Counted from the first letter of the stretch, positions 7,248 through 16,490 are shown. The stretch: DNA of 28,418 nt from Bordetella parapertussis (GCA_945900685.1 CAMDJS010000015.1:1-28418), one strand, 5' to 3'. Notes: a model not told the origin generated them from the letters alone. Translations and numbers: made by a program.

Positions 7248-8323
7248 CACACGCCCCCCATTGCTTGCGAGGTTTTCCAACGCAAGCGGTAATTCATCAA
7301 CACATCACAGGCCAGCAGACAAAACAACAGCAGACCTTGGAACACGCCGGTCAGCGATTTGGGCAAACCCAATCTGGACTGCGCCAACTCGCCGCCTATG
7401 TAGAACATGCTCATCAAAATCGCCGAGAACACCATGCCTACGGGATGCAAGCGGCCGACAAACGCCACAATGATGGCGGCGAACCCGTAACCCACCGGCA
7501 CATACGGCGTGAGTTGCCCGATCGGCCCGGCCACTTCCAAAGCGCCAGCTAATCCGGCACATGCGCCAGACACCAGCAAGGCCAACCAGATGGCGCGTCT
7601 GGAAGAAAAGCCCGCATAGCGTGCGGCAGCAGGTGCCAAACCACCGATTTGCTGCGCCCAACCAGCGCGCGTACGAAACATGAATACCCACATGGCAGCC
7701 ACACCGGCCAGCGCCAGCAACACACCGATATTGACCCGCGAACCTTTGAACAAGCGCGGCACTTGGGTGGCCGCTTCGAAGGTTTTGGTTTGCGGAAAGT
7801 TGTAGCCCAACGGGTCTTTCCACGGTCCATAAACCAGAAAACCCAGCACCATGATGGCGACATACACCAGCATCAAACTGACCAAAATTTCATTCGCGTG
7901 AAACCGGTCCCGCAACCACGCCGTGATGGCCGCCCAGCACATGCCGCCGATCACGCCCGACAACAAAACGGGCACAAAAAACCAAGCACCACTGGTTTTC
8001 TCAGCCAGCAGCGCCACGCCTGCCGCAAACACCGCGCCCATCACATATTGACCTTCAGCGCCGATGTTCCAAACGTTCGAGCGAAAGCACAAAGCCAACC
8101 CGAGCGCAATCAATAACAAAGGCGTGGCCTTGACCACCAATTCGCCCAAGGCATAGCCACTGCGAATCGGCTCCCAAAAAAACACCAACAAACCTTTGAC
8201 CGGGTCTTTGCCCAGCGCCATGAACAACAACACGCCCAAGATAACGGTCAACACCAAGGCCAACAGCGGAGAGGCGATGCGCCAAAAATCAGAGGGCGCC
8301 GAGCGTGCTTCTAATTTCCACAT
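7247..8323 (-). CDS. Purine/nucleoside ABC transporter permease 1 (NupP/YufP-like)
   Basis: A 358-residue inner-membrane permease. A first helix at about 17-37 is followed by a periplasmic segment (FFWEPIRSGYAL) and then a helix bundle with NIGAEGQYVMGA (86-97), the hallmark loop of nucleoside-type permeases of the BPD_transp_2 family. GGLAPAAARYAGFS is the likely cytoplasmic coupling segment. The ATG at 8323 lies one base after the ATPase stop codon, and the 3' end overlaps the next permease start by three bases, so ATPase and both permeases form a tight operon. It is longer than its partner, as is usual for the first permease of NupPQ-type systems. Substrate assignment to purines rests on the neighbouring xdh, guaD and adenine deaminase genes. 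Confidence 0.92.
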   Translation of the reverse strand: MWKLEARSAPSDFWRIASPLLALVLTVILGVLLFMALGKDPVKGLLVFFWEPIRSGYALGELVVKATPLLLIALGLALCFRSNVWNIGAEGQYVMGAVFAAGVALLAEKTSGAWFFVPVLLSGVIGGMCWAAITAWLRDRFHANEILVSLMLVYVAIMVLGFLVYGPWKDPLGYNFPQTKTFEAATQVPRLFKGSRVNIGVLLALAGVAAMWVFMFRTRAGWAQQIGGLAPAAARYAGFSSRRAIWLALLVSGACAGLAGALEVAGPIGQLTPYVPVGYGFAAIIVAFVGRLHPVGMVFSAILMSMFYIGGELAQSRLGLPKSLTGVFQGLLLFCLLACDVLMNYRLRWKTSQAMGGV

Positions 8324-8324
8324 T

Positions 8325-9845
8325 TCAATTCACCGCTTCTTCAGTTTCAGTCCACAAGCCGCTCATCCAGCTGCCGATTTTGGCAACCGTGGCCTGCTCG
8401 CGCGACAGCGATGGCGACATGCGTCCCTGCGCCATCACATGCATGCGGTCGCAGAGTTCGAACAATTCGTCCAGTTCTTCACTCACAACCAGCACCGCAC
8501 AACCGGCGTCACGCAAGGCCACCAACGCAGAACGTATTTGCGCTGCGGCCCCCACATCCACGCCCCAAGTCGGTTGCGACACGATCAGTAACTTTGGCGC
8601 CGCGTCAATTTCTCGACCGACGATGAATTTTTGCAAATTGCCGCCCGACAGCGATTGGGCCGCGGCTTGTGAGCCTCCCGCTTTGACCTGGTATTTGGCG
8701 ATGATGGCTTGCGCTTGGGCGGCCAATGCAGACATGTCAATCCAACCTGAATCGCTGATCGCTTCCGAGCGGGTCAGCAACAGGTTGTGCGCCAGACTCA
8801 AAGCAGGCACTGCACCGCGACCTAAGCGTTCATCAGGCACAAAATGCAAACCCAAAGCGCGTCTTTGCGCCGGTCCTTGGTCACCCACCGCTTGACCAGC
8901 CAGGCGAATGCTGCCGGTGGCGGCGCGCACATCCTCACCGCTGAGGGCATACAGCAATTCGCGCTGACCGTTACCAGACACACCGGCGATACCGACGATT
9001 TCCCCTTGGTGCACCTGCAAATCCACCGACGACAAATGGGTGCCAAACGGGTCAAGCCTCGGCAGACTGAGTTGCTTGACCTCTAATACACGTTCGCCTC
9101 GCTTGCGGTCAAGGTGCACCAACGCAGGCGGCTCACTGCCAATCATCATTTGGCTCAAAGACGCATTGGTTTGCTCGCGCGGGTCGCACTCGCCTGTGAC
9201 TTTGCCCGCACGCAGCACGGTGCAATGCGTGCACAGCGCGCGGATCTCGTGTAATTTATGGCTGATGTACAAAATGCTGCAGCCCTCAGCTACCAGTTGG
9301 CGCAGCACCGCAAACAGCTTGTCCACCGCTTGCGGTGTCAGCACCGAGGTGGGCTCATCCAAAATCAATAAACGCGGTTCGCACAACAGCGCGCGGATGA
9401 TTTCCACCCTTTGCATTTCACCGACGCTCAAGGTGTGCACCGGACGCTCTGGCTCCAAGTCCAGTCCATAAGCGGCAGCTTTCTCGCGGATGCGTTTGCT
9501 CACCTCGGCCAGGGACAAAGACTTATCTAAACCCAGCCAAACGTTTTGCGCCACCGTCAAGGTGTCAAACAAACTGAAATGTTGGAACACCATGCTGATG
9601 CCCAAAGCCCTGGCTTGTTGCGGATTGCGTATCTGAACTTGCTGGCCGTTGAAGCGAATATCGCCCTGATCCGGCTGCACCGCACCGTAAATGATTTTCA
9701 TCAAGGTGGATTTACCGGCGCCGTTTTCGCCAAGGATGGCGTGAATTTCGCCCGGCTTGACTTGTAGCGAAATCTGGTCATTGGCCAGCACGGCAGGGTA
9801 TTGTTTGGAGATACCACGCAACTCCAGCAAAGCTTCACGGCTCAT
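8325..9845 (-). CDS. Purine/nucleoside ABC transporter ATP-binding protein (two ABC domains)
   Basis: A 506-residue double ATPase of the sugar/nucleoside (RbsA/NupO) type. The first domain has Walker A GENGAGKST (39-47), signature LSVGEMQ (139-145) and Walker B LLILDEP (159-165). The second domain has a degenerate P-loop (GVSGNGQREL), signature LSGGNLQK, and a Walker B-like LLIVSQPTWGVD in which the usual Asp-Glu is replaced by Val-Ser-Gln. This asymmetry is normal for the family: one competent site and one relaxed site. The ATG at 9845 is preferred because the ABC domain starts at once and a GGA lies nine bases upstream. Longer in-frame versions would extend across the intergenic region into xdhA. 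The gene is divergent from xdhA across 63 bp. Confidence 0.93.
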   Translation of the reverse strand: MSREALLELRGISKQYPAVLANDQISLQVKPGEIHAILGENGAGKSTLMKIIYGAVQPDQGDIRFNGQQVQIRNPQQARALGISMVFQHFSLFDTLTVAQNVWLGLDKSLSLAEVSKRIREKAAAYGLDLEPERPVHTLSVGEMQRVEIIRALLCEPRLLILDEPTSVLTPQAVDKLFAVLRQLVAEGCSILYISHKLHEIRALCTHCTVLRAGKVTGECDPREQTNASLSQMMIGSEPPALVHLDRKRGERVLEVKQLSLPRLDPFGTHLSSVDLQVHQGEIVGIAGVSGNGQRELLYALSGEDVRAATGSIRLAGQAVGDQGPAQRRALGLHFVPDERLGRGAVPALSLAHNLLLTRSEAISDSGWIDMSALAAQAQAIIAKYQVKAGGSQAAAQSLSGGNLQKFIVGREIDAAPKLLIVSQPTWGVDVGAAAQIRSALVALRDAGCAVLVVSEELDELFELCDRMHVMAQGRMSPSLSREQATVAKIGSWMSGLWTETEEAVN

Positions 9846-9892
9846 GGGGCATTTCCGTTCGTGCATTCGGGTGCAACAATAGCTTGTAAACG

Positions 9893-9904
9893 ACTTTGCA
9901 AAGT
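9893..9904. promoter_or_regulatory. Palindrome in the xdhA/ABC-transporter divergent promoter region
   Basis: ACTTTGCAAAGT is a perfect 12-bp palindrome ending four bases before the xdhA ATG, inside the 63-bp gap between the divergent xdhA and transporter ATPase genes. A regulator bound here could block xdhA translation initiation or transcription and could co-regulate transport and oxidation. As RNA the same sequence could fold over the ribosome site. Confidence 0.4.
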
Positions 9905-9908
9905 TGGC

Positions 9909-11333
9909 ATGACATTCCCCAAACTTGATTTGATTCACCGTCACCGGCTTTATTCGCTGACCAATGTACCACCGGCGCGCACTCTGCTGGACTTGCTGCG
10001 CGAAGACTTGCGCGCGACAGACACCAAAGAAGGCTGCGCCAGCGGCGATTGCGGCGCTTGCACCGTTGTCTTGTCAAAGCCGGATGGCAGCCACTCGCAC
10101 AGCGTCAACAGTTGCATACGCATGGCCCATTCAGCCCATGGCTTGAAGGTCACCACAGCCTGCGATCTGTCAGCCGATGGAAAATTGCATCCGGTGCAAC
10201 AAGCCATGGTGGATCACCATGCGTCGCAATGCGGTTTTTGCACCCCCGGCTTTGTCATGAGTTTGTATGACTTGTACCAACGTGCCGATGGCCGTGCGGT
10301 CACGCGCGAAGAAGCGATGGAAGCCATTTCGGGCAATCTGTGCAGATGCACCGGTTACCGGCCCATCATTGACGCAGCCCTTGCCATGCACACTTACCCT
10401 CGTCCGTCGGCAACCGCAGCCCTGCCACGCCACACCGACACACGCGATCCCTTGGACCCGCATTACGCCCTGCCCGATTCACTGGCGCAGTTGCTGCCCT
10501 TGAGAGCGCGTTTTCCCAAAGCGCAATTGATGGCCGGCGGCACAGACGCCGGTTTGTGGGTCACACAACAGCACCGCCGTTTTGAGCAAGTGATTGACCT
10601 GACCCGTGTGAGCGAGTTGTTGCGCATCGAACACTACCCGCATCACCTGGCCATTGGGGCCACTGTCAGTTTGCATGACGCGTTTACCGCCCTGGCAAAG
10701 CAGCGCCCGACTATCGAACATTTCGCCGAGCGGTTTGCCGGACGACCCGTGCGTCAGTCAGGCACCCTAGGCGGTAATATCGCCGGCGGTTCGCCGATTG
10801 GCGACAGCATGCCTTTGTTGATGGCGCTGGGCGCGAAAGTGGTGTTGATGGCTTGGCGCAAAGGTCGCATGGTCAGCCGACACATCGCTTTGGAAAACTT
10901 TTACCTGGGCTACAAGCGCACCGCCTTGGCCGCTGACGAAGTGCTGTGTTGGATCGTTGTGCCCCACCCGCTCGCGGGCGAATGGCTGGGCGTATACAAA
11001 GTGTCCAAGCGTGTGGAAGACGATATTTCTGCGGTGTGTTTGGCCATGCAATTGCATATTGAACAAGACGTTGTGAAGTCTGTTCGCATCGGTGCAGGCG
11101 GCGTGGCAGCTACACCTGCGCGGGCGGCGAAAACCGAAGCTGTGTTGCATGGCCGTGCGTGGAATGAAGCCAGCATTCAACAAGCGCAAGCCGCGATTGA
11201 CAACGAGTTTTCACCGATCAGCGATATGCGCGCCAGCGCCGCTTACCGCCAATTGGTGCTGCGCCAGTTGCTGCAACGCGCTTGGCTGGAGCAGCAAGGC
11301 CGCAGCATGGTTCAACTGGCAGATGCGTCATGA
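9909..11333 (+). CDS. xdhA: Xanthine dehydrogenase small subunit (2x[2Fe-2S], FAD)
   Basis: A 474-residue iron-sulfur/FAD subunit that passes electrons from the molybdenum centre to NAD+. Cys43, 48 and 51 in EGCASGDCGACTVV plus Cys69 form the plant-type [2Fe-2S] cluster. Cys108, 111 (CGFCTPG) and Cys145, 147 (CRCTGYRP) form the second. The FAD-binding domain starts at about 185 with AGGTDAGLW (209-217) and includes GGNIAGGSPIGDS. A CO-dehydrogenase flavoprotein C-terminal domain ends the protein. The ATG at 9909 is chosen because it gives the normal short lead before the Fe-S domain; an open frame upstream overlaps the transporter gene. The TGA overlaps the xdhB ATG (ATGA), so the two subunits are translationally coupled. 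Confidence 0.96.
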   Translation: MTFPKLDLIHRHRLYSLTNVPPARTLLDLLREDLRATDTKEGCASGDCGACTVVLSKPDGSHSHSVNSCIRMAHSAHGLKVTTACDLSADGKLHPVQQAMVDHHASQCGFCTPGFVMSLYDLYQRADGRAVTREEAMEAISGNLCRCTGYRPIIDAALAMHTYPRPSATAALPRHTDTRDPLDPHYALPDSLAQLLPLRARFPKAQLMAGGTDAGLWVTQQHRRFEQVIDLTRVSELLRIEHYPHHLAIGATVSLHDAFTALAKQRPTIEHFAERFAGRPVRQSGTLGGNIAGGSPIGDSMPLLMALGAKVVLMAWRKGRMVSRHIALENFYLGYKRTALAADEVLCWIVVPHPLAGEWLGVYKVSKRVEDDISAVCLAMQLHIEQDVVKSVRIGAGGVAATPARAAKTEAVLHGRAWNEASIQQAQAAIDNEFSPISDMRASAAYRQLVLRQLLQRAWLEQQGRSMVQLADAS

Positions 11334-13612
11334 GCAGCTCGGCACGCCACGAAAGCGCACACCTGCATGTGCAAGGCTTGGCGACATATATCGATGACCT
11401 GCCCTTGACCGAGGGCACATTGCATGCTGCACCGATTCTGAGCAACGCCGCTAATGGACGCATTCTTTCGCTGGACTTGAGCGCTGTGATGTCCAGCGAG
11501 GGCGTGCGCGCAGTGGTGACGGCTGAGGATATTCCCGGCGACAAGTTGCTGGCCTCTTTCACGCACGACGAACCGGTGTTTGCCAGCCAACGGGTCGAAC
11601 ATATTGGGCAAGTCTTAGGTTTGGTGGTGGCTGACACGCACCTGCAAGCTCGCGCCGCCGCGCATCTTGCCGTGTTGAAAGTCGAAGCAGAACAAGCACA
11701 ACTGAACGCAAGAGATGCGCAATCGCAAAACGCCACCGTGTTGCCGCGTGTCCATGTGGCACGTGGTGAAGCGCAGTCCGCCATGGACCGTGCGCCGCAT
11801 CAACTGCAAGGGCAACTCGAGATCGGCGGCCAAGAACACTATTACCTGGAAACGCAAATTGCCTATGCCATACCGCAAGACAACGGCGAATGGTTGATAC
11901 ACAGCAGCACGCAACAACCGGGCGAAGTGCAGCATTGGGTGGCACACGCCTTGGATGTGCCCATGCATGCAGTGCGCGTGGTGTGCCGGCGCATGGGCGG
12001 CGGCTTTGGCGGCAAAGAAACCCAGGCCGGGCAACTCGCAGTGTGGGCGGCGTTGGCTGCGCAAAAAACAGGTAAGCCGGTGAAGATGCGTTTGTCGCGC
12101 GAAGACGATTTTTTGGTCACCGGCAAGCGCCATCCGTTCAGCCACGATTTCAAAACCGGTTTTGACGACAACGGTTTGTTGCTGGCCTTGCAATCCACCC
12201 AATGGGCGCACTGCGGATTCAGCGCCGACCTGAGCGGCCCGGTTGCGGACCGCGCAGTGTTTCATACCGATAACGCGTATTTTTTATCTGATGTAGACAT
12301 TGTTTCTCACCGCAGCAAACTCCATACGCAAAGCCACACTGCGTTTCGCGGATTCGGCGGCCCGCAAGGCATGATGCTGATCGAAACCGTGATGGGTGAC
12401 ATCGCGCGGCAATTGCAACTCGACCCCTTGGATGTGCGCTTGCGCAACCTGTATGGCGAAGCACCGCGCAACACCACGCCTTTTGGCATGACGGTGGAAG
12501 ACAACATCCTGCCTGAGTTGATGACCCAGTTAGCGAACGACTGCAACTATCGTCAACGGCGTGCAGAGATTGCACAATGGAACGCGCAAAACACCATCAT
12601 CAAAAAAGGCATGGCGCTCACGCCTGTCAAGTTCGGCATCAGCTTCACCGCCACGCAATTCAACCAGGCCGGTGCCTTGGTGTCGGTCTACACCGACGGC
12701 AGTGTGCGCATCAACCACGGTGGCACCGAGATGGGACAGGGTTTGCACACCAAGGTCTGCGCCATCGTGGCCGATGTGTTGAGCATCCCGTTCGAGCAAG
12801 TGCGCATCAGCAGCAGCGACACCGACAAAATCGCCAATGCCAGCGCCACCGCAGCCTCCAGCGGCACAGACTTGAATGGCCGCGCAGCAGAGCGAGCCGC
12901 TTTGCAAGTCAAACACAACATCGCCGAGTGTCTGGCCAAAGCCGATGGCTGCCAACCAGAGGACGTGGTGTTCAAGCAAGGCCTCATACACACACCTGCC
13001 AAGCAACGCACATTTACCGAAGCCGTGCAATTCGCTTACAGCCAACGGGTTCAGTTGTGGAGTGACGGTTTTTATGCCACGCCGAAAATCCATTACGACC
13101 GCCAAACCCTCTCTGGCAGGCCGTTCTTTTATTTTGCTTATGGGGCGGCGTGCAGTGAAGTGGCCATTGACACATTGACCGGCGAACATAAATTGTTGCG
13201 AGTAGACATATTGCATGATGTCGGTAAGTCCCTCAACCCAGAGATAGACAAAGGGCAAATCGAAGGCGGGTTTGTGCAAGGTCTGGGTTGGCTCACCACC
13301 GAAGAACTGGTGTGGGGCGATGACGGCAAACTGCTGACACGGGGCGCGAGCACTTACAAAATTCCGACAGCGGCTGACATACCCCGTCACTTCAACATCC
13401 AACTCTGGCACGAAGCCAACCGCGAAGACAACATAGGCGGCAGCAAAGCCGTGGGTGAACCGCCGTTCATGCTGGCCATGAGCGTGTATGAAGCCTTGCG
13501 GGATGCGGTCGGGCAAACCTTGGGGGGCCATGCGCCGGTGCAATTGAATACGCCGGTGACACCAGAGCGCGTGTTGATGGCCTTGCAAACGCCTGCTTCA
13601 ACCACCGCCTAG
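11330..13612 (+). CDS. xdhB: Xanthine dehydrogenase large (molybdopterin) subunit
   Basis: A 760-residue molybdenum hydroxylase subunit that oxidises hypoxanthine and xanthine to urate. An aldehyde oxidase/xanthine dehydrogenase a/b hammerhead domain (about 10-125) is followed by the molybdopterin-binding domain: GQEHYYLETQ (167-176), GGGFGGKE (223-230), FRGFGGPQGM, and GTEMGQG. Near the C-terminus SKAVGEPPFML contains the catalytic glutamate (about residue 710). The ATG at 11330 overlaps the xdhA stop. The length is normal for the bacterial two-subunit form. Assembly of the sulfurated molybdenum cofactor would need XdhC, whose gene lies at 20174-20974 on the other strand rather than next to xdhB. 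Confidence 0.96.
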   Translation: MSSSARHESAHLHVQGLATYIDDLPLTEGTLHAAPILSNAANGRILSLDLSAVMSSEGVRAVVTAEDIPGDKLLASFTHDEPVFASQRVEHIGQVLGLVVADTHLQARAAAHLAVLKVEAEQAQLNARDAQSQNATVLPRVHVARGEAQSAMDRAPHQLQGQLEIGGQEHYYLETQIAYAIPQDNGEWLIHSSTQQPGEVQHWVAHALDVPMHAVRVVCRRMGGGFGGKETQAGQLAVWAALAAQKTGKPVKMRLSREDDFLVTGKRHPFSHDFKTGFDDNGLLLALQSTQWAHCGFSADLSGPVADRAVFHTDNAYFLSDVDIVSHRSKLHTQSHTAFRGFGGPQGMMLIETVMGDIARQLQLDPLDVRLRNLYGEAPRNTTPFGMTVEDNILPELMTQLANDCNYRQRRAEIAQWNAQNTIIKKGMALTPVKFGISFTATQFNQAGALVSVYTDGSVRINHGGTEMGQGLHTKVCAIVADVLSIPFEQVRISSSDTDKIANASATAASSGTDLNGRAAERAALQVKHNIAECLAKADGCQPEDVVFKQGLIHTPAKQRTFTEAVQFAYSQRVQLWSDGFYATPKIHYDRQTLSGRPFFYFAYGAACSEVAIDTLTGEHKLLRVDILHDVGKSLNPEIDKGQIEGGFVQGLGWLTTEELVWGDDGKLLTRGASTYKIPTAADIPRHFNIQLWHEANREDNIGGSKAVGEPPFMLAMSVYEALRDAVGQTLGGHAPVQLNTPVTPERVLMALQTPASTTA

Positions 13613-13660
13613 TGCGCGTGCCCTGCGCATTCCATCAATCACTTTCCGATCAGATTTTTC

Positions 13661-15004
13661 ATGCCAGTTACTTCAGATTCACACGCTTACCGCGCTTGCC
13701 TGCTTTGGTTTCCCGACGCCAACAGCGACCAGATTCACTTTGAAGCAGACGGCTTGCTGGTCACCACGCGTGGCGCGGACGGTGTATCGCGCATCAGCGC
13801 CATCGGCGACTACCGCGCTTTGCAAGCCGCGCATGCACATTTACCCACGACCGATTGGCGCGGGCGTTGGATAGCGCCGGGATTTGTTGACACGCATATC
13901 CACTATGCGCAAACTGATGTGATCGCCTCGCCAGCGGATGGCTTGCTGCCATGGTTGAACCACTACACCTTTCCGCAGGAAACACGCTTTGCTGATCCTG
14001 CGCATGCGGCTGCAGTGGCCGCGTTTTTCTTTGATGAATTGATGCGCCACGGTGTGACCACGGCACTGGCATTCGCCACCGCGCACAGCGCATCAGTGGA
14101 TGCATTTTTCAACGAGGCACAACGCCGTCATTTGCGCATGATCAGCGGGCGGGTGCTGCAAGACAGGCACAGCCCGGACGGTTTGCGCGATGCAAGCGCT
14201 GCGCAAAGCCTCTATGAAACCGAAGCCCTGATTCAACGCTGGCACGGTGTGGACAGATTGGGTTATGCGATCACGCCGCGTTTTGCGCCGACCTCCAGCG
14301 AAGGACAACTTCGTGGCGCAGGTGAACTGGCAGCCGCACATCCGGATGTGTGGGTGCAATCGCATGTGGCCGAAAATGCGGATGAAATCAAATGGGTGGC
14401 TGAATTGTTTCCGCAGGCGCGCAGTTATTTGGGCGTGTATGAAGACATGGGTTTGCTACGTAAACGCTCGGTGTACGCGCATTGCCTGCACTTGGATGCG
14501 AACGACCGCGACCTGATGGCCGAGCGCGGTGCGGCGGCGGCGGTGTGCCCCACCAGCAATTTGTTTTTAGACAGCGGCTTCTTTGATTTTTCATTGGCGC
14601 AATCACACCAACTGCTGCACTCACTCGCCAGCGATGTGGGCGGCGGCACCAGCTTCAGTCCGTTCCACACCATGCACGCTGCCTACACCGTGGCCCGCCA
14701 AAGCCAAGGGAAAAGCGGCCGCTCGCTGAGCGCGCAACACCTGTGGTGGTTGCACACCGCAGGCGCGGCCAAGGCCTTGGATTTGAACGGCGTGACCGGC
14801 AATTTGAATGTCGGCTGCGATGCCGATTTCATTGTGCTGAACCCACACGCCACGCCCTTGCTGTCGCGCCGCATCGCAGCCGCTGACAGCTTGCAAGAAC
14901 AGTTGTTCGCCATGGTGGTGCTGGGGGATGACAGGTTGGTGGAGTCGGTGGTGGTAAACGGAAACAGGCATTTGTGCATGAATCACATTGCAAACAATTT
15001 ATGA
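13661..15004 (+). CDS. guaD: Guanine deaminase
   Basis: A 447-residue amidohydrolase converting guanine to xanthine and ammonia. The zinc site is visible: H79 and H81 in PGFVDTHIHYAQTD, a histidine in QSHVAEN, a histidine in YAHCLHLD, and the aspartate in SDVGGGTSFS. The HYAQTD and CPTSNLFL segments are typical of guanine deaminase and separate it from cytosine or chlorohydrolase-type relatives. It begins 48 bp after xdhB on the same strand and probably shares its transcript, so guanine is funnelled straight to XdhAB. No clear Shine-Dalgarno precedes the ATG at 13661. The C-terminus (after about 430) is short and shows nothing unusual. Confidence 0.95.
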   Translation: MPVTSDSHAYRACLLWFPDANSDQIHFEADGLLVTTRGADGVSRISAIGDYRALQAAHAHLPTTDWRGRWIAPGFVDTHIHYAQTDVIASPADGLLPWLNHYTFPQETRFADPAHAAAVAAFFFDELMRHGVTTALAFATAHSASVDAFFNEAQRRHLRMISGRVLQDRHSPDGLRDASAAQSLYETEALIQRWHGVDRLGYAITPRFAPTSSEGQLRGAGELAAAHPDVWVQSHVAENADEIKWVAELFPQARSYLGVYEDMGLLRKRSVYAHCLHLDANDRDLMAERGAAAAVCPTSNLFLDSGFFDFSLAQSHQLLHSLASDVGGGTSFSPFHTMHAAYTVARQSQGKSGRSLSAQHLWWLHTAGAAKALDLNGVTGNLNVGCDADFIVLNPHATPLLSRRIAAADSLQEQLFAMVVLGDDRLVESVVVNGNRHLCMNHIANNL

Positions 15005-15023
15005 AATAGCTACACTTTTGCGC

Positions 15024-15491
15024 ATGAAACCTATGCACCTAGACACTCTGTCTTACGCCAATCGATTGAAAGCTGCCGGCATGGCATCTGCGCTTGCTGA
15101 AGAACAAGCCATGGTCATGTCAGAGGTGCTGGATTCCAATGTTTCCCAGCTTTCCACTCGCACAGAACTTCAATCTACGGAAAAAGCTCTGCGAGGTGAA
15201 ATTCAAGCAGTGGAAACTGCCCTGAGGGGCGAAATTCAAGCAGCAGAAACTGCCCTGAGAGGCGAAATTCAAGCAGTAGAAACTGCCCTGAGGGGTGAAA
15301 TTCAAGCAGTGGAAACTGCCCTGAGGGGCGAAATTCAGGTCGTAGAAAAAAATGTGAAAACAGACATTAAAAATTTGGATCACAACATCCGTCAGGAATT
15401 GCTGCTGCTCGAACAGCGCATGGTCATCAAACTCGGTGGGATGATGGTTCTCTCCTTAGGACTGCTGACCACCTTGGTCAAACTTCTTTAA
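15024..15491 (+). CDS. DUF1640/CCDC90-like coiled-coil protein with C-terminal membrane anchor
   Basis: About 155 residues. The N-terminal part (LSYANRLKAAGM) resembles the head of bacterial DUF1640/CCDC90-like proteins. A long heptad-rich helix is built from an 11-residue unit ALRGEIQAVET repeated four to five times. Then comes KTDIKNLDHNI and a C-terminal hydrophobic helix (GGMMVLSLGLLTTLVKLL) that would anchor it in the membrane. The start may be the ATG at 15024 or the one at 15033; an open frame begins earlier but overlaps guaD. It starts 19 bp after the guaD stop and ends convergently, sharing four bases with the stop of the desaturase-like gene. The family has no firmly known bacterial function; relatives occur in small mobile or tandem loci. 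Confidence 0.75.
   Translation: MKPMHLDTLSYANRLKAAGMASALAEEQAMVMSEVLDSNVSQLSTRTELQSTEKALRGEIQAVETALRGEIQAAETALRGEIQAVETALRGEIQAVETALRGEIQVVEKNVKTDIKNLDHNIRQELLLLEQRMVIKLGGMMVLSLGLLTTLVKLL
15180..15345 (+). repeat. 33-bp in-frame tandem repeat
   Basis: The unit beginning GAAATTCAAGCAG recurs at 15198, 15231, 15264, 15297 and, diverging, 15330, exactly 33 bp apart. A degenerate copy precedes the first. Only a few bases differ between the central copies (T/C, G/A). The period equals 11 codons, so copy number can change without a frameshift. Confidence 0.92.
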
Positions 15492-16330
15492 ACCCCGCCC
15501 AACGCCGCCCTCTCCTGCGCATTCAACACCGGACCTTCCAGCGTCACGCTGTCTTGCTGCACACGCCCATCGCGGAATTTTTCAATCACTGGTTTGAGTG
15601 CAGGGTCAATATGCGATTCATCAAACCCATTGAACAACGTACCCAGCAATGAGCGCTTGATATCGCTGGTGCCCATGAACCAATCCGCGAGCGGAAACGT
15701 CAGGTTCATGTTCTTATGCATCATGATGCCCAGGTTGTGGTGTGCAGCATGGTGTCTGCGAATCGTGTTGATGAACGGCATGTGCCGCACAAAAGCGTTT
15801 TCCTGGATGTGGCAGCAATAGTGAAAAGTCTCGTACAACACATAGTGACCTATCACCGTCATGTAAGCAATATAGCCCGCGTTCGCGCCAAACACATAAG
15901 CGCAAACAAGCGCCACAGCACCGCCACCCACGCCAAGCACAGTGAGCACACGCCACGGGAAAAACACAATCCGGAATTCGCGCACGCTGTCGATGGTGTA
16001 GTCGGTGTCGGTGAAATACTGGTGGTGTTGGCGGGTGTGGCGGTCGTAAATAGCGCGCAGCGCAAACACATCGATCTGACGGTGCATCACATATTTGTGC
16101 ATCGCCCATTCGCCAAAGTTACCAGCGACAGCCACGGGCAGCACCATCAGCCATGCCCAAGTGGCGTGGTCCAGCTGCCCATAACAATACACCAGCAAAC
16201 TGATGCCTACTGCGTACATGACGCCGACATGCAGCAAGCCGTTGTAAAACGGACTGATGTTGGCGCGGTAAGCTTCCCTGAAACGGCGTTGCCTCTCGGT
16301 CATCACCATGGGTTTGGAAAATGTGGTCAT
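15488..16330 (-). CDS. Fatty acid hydroxylase / sterol desaturase family membrane protein
   Basis: A 280-residue membrane protein with four to five hydrophobic helices and the histidine clusters of the di-iron fatty acid hydroxylase superfamily: H78-x4-H83 (HKYVMH), H98-x3-HH (HTRQHH), H170-x3-H174 (HYCCH), and HHAAHH (193-198). Relatives hydroxylate or desaturate lipids such as sterols, carotenoids or alkylglycerols; the substrate here is unknown. The ATG at 16330 is used, though ATGs eight and ten codons in are possible. The gene is convergent with the coiled-coil gene (stop codons overlap) and divergent from the toxin-antitoxin pair. Nothing links it to purine breakdown. Confidence 0.88.
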   Translation of the reverse strand: MTTFSKPMVMTERQRRFREAYRANISPFYNGLLHVGVMYAVGISLLVYCYGQLDHATWAWLMVLPVAVAGNFGEWAMHKYVMHRQIDVFALRAIYDRHTRQHHQYFTDTDYTIDSVREFRIVFFPWRVLTVLGVGGGAVALVCAYVFGANAGYIAYMTVIGHYVLYETFHYCCHIQENAFVRHMPFINTIRRHHAAHHNLGIMMHKNMNLTFPLADWFMGTSDIKRSLLGTLFNGFDESHIDPALKPVIEKFRDGRVQQDSVTLEGPVLNAQERAALGGV

Positions 16331-16434
16331 ACTTTTGCCCTGCTTGTTTGTTGCCCAACGGCATTAACACCTATCTTGCCGAATAAAGCGCATGAGTTCA
16401 ATCGGCGCATTCCCCCGCAGCACAGGCTCATGGC

Positions 16435-16480
16435 TTGACCATCGCCATTAAAAATGCATAATATACGTATCAATACATAC
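16435..16480 (+). promoter_or_regulatory. Promoter and candidate operator of the toxin-antitoxin pair
   Basis: TTGACC (16435-16440) and CATAAT (16457-16462) with a 16-bp spacer form a good sigma70 promoter. Just downstream, over the expected start of transcription, lie ATACGTAT (16463-16470, a perfect palindrome) and the overlapping GTAT-CA-ATAC. These are placed where an antitoxin would autorepress. Confidence 0.6.
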
Positions 16481-16490
16481 TTTACAAAAC

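Noticed and set aside
12530..13588. Long open frame (352 codons) on the minus strand
   Set aside because: It is antisense to the well-supported xdhB, has an odd His/Gly/Val-rich composition and no recognisable motif: a shadow frame of a GC-rich gene.
15180..15345. Evenly spaced repeats as a CRISPR array
   Set aside because: There are no unique spacers; the repeats are contiguous, in frame and encode a coiled coil.
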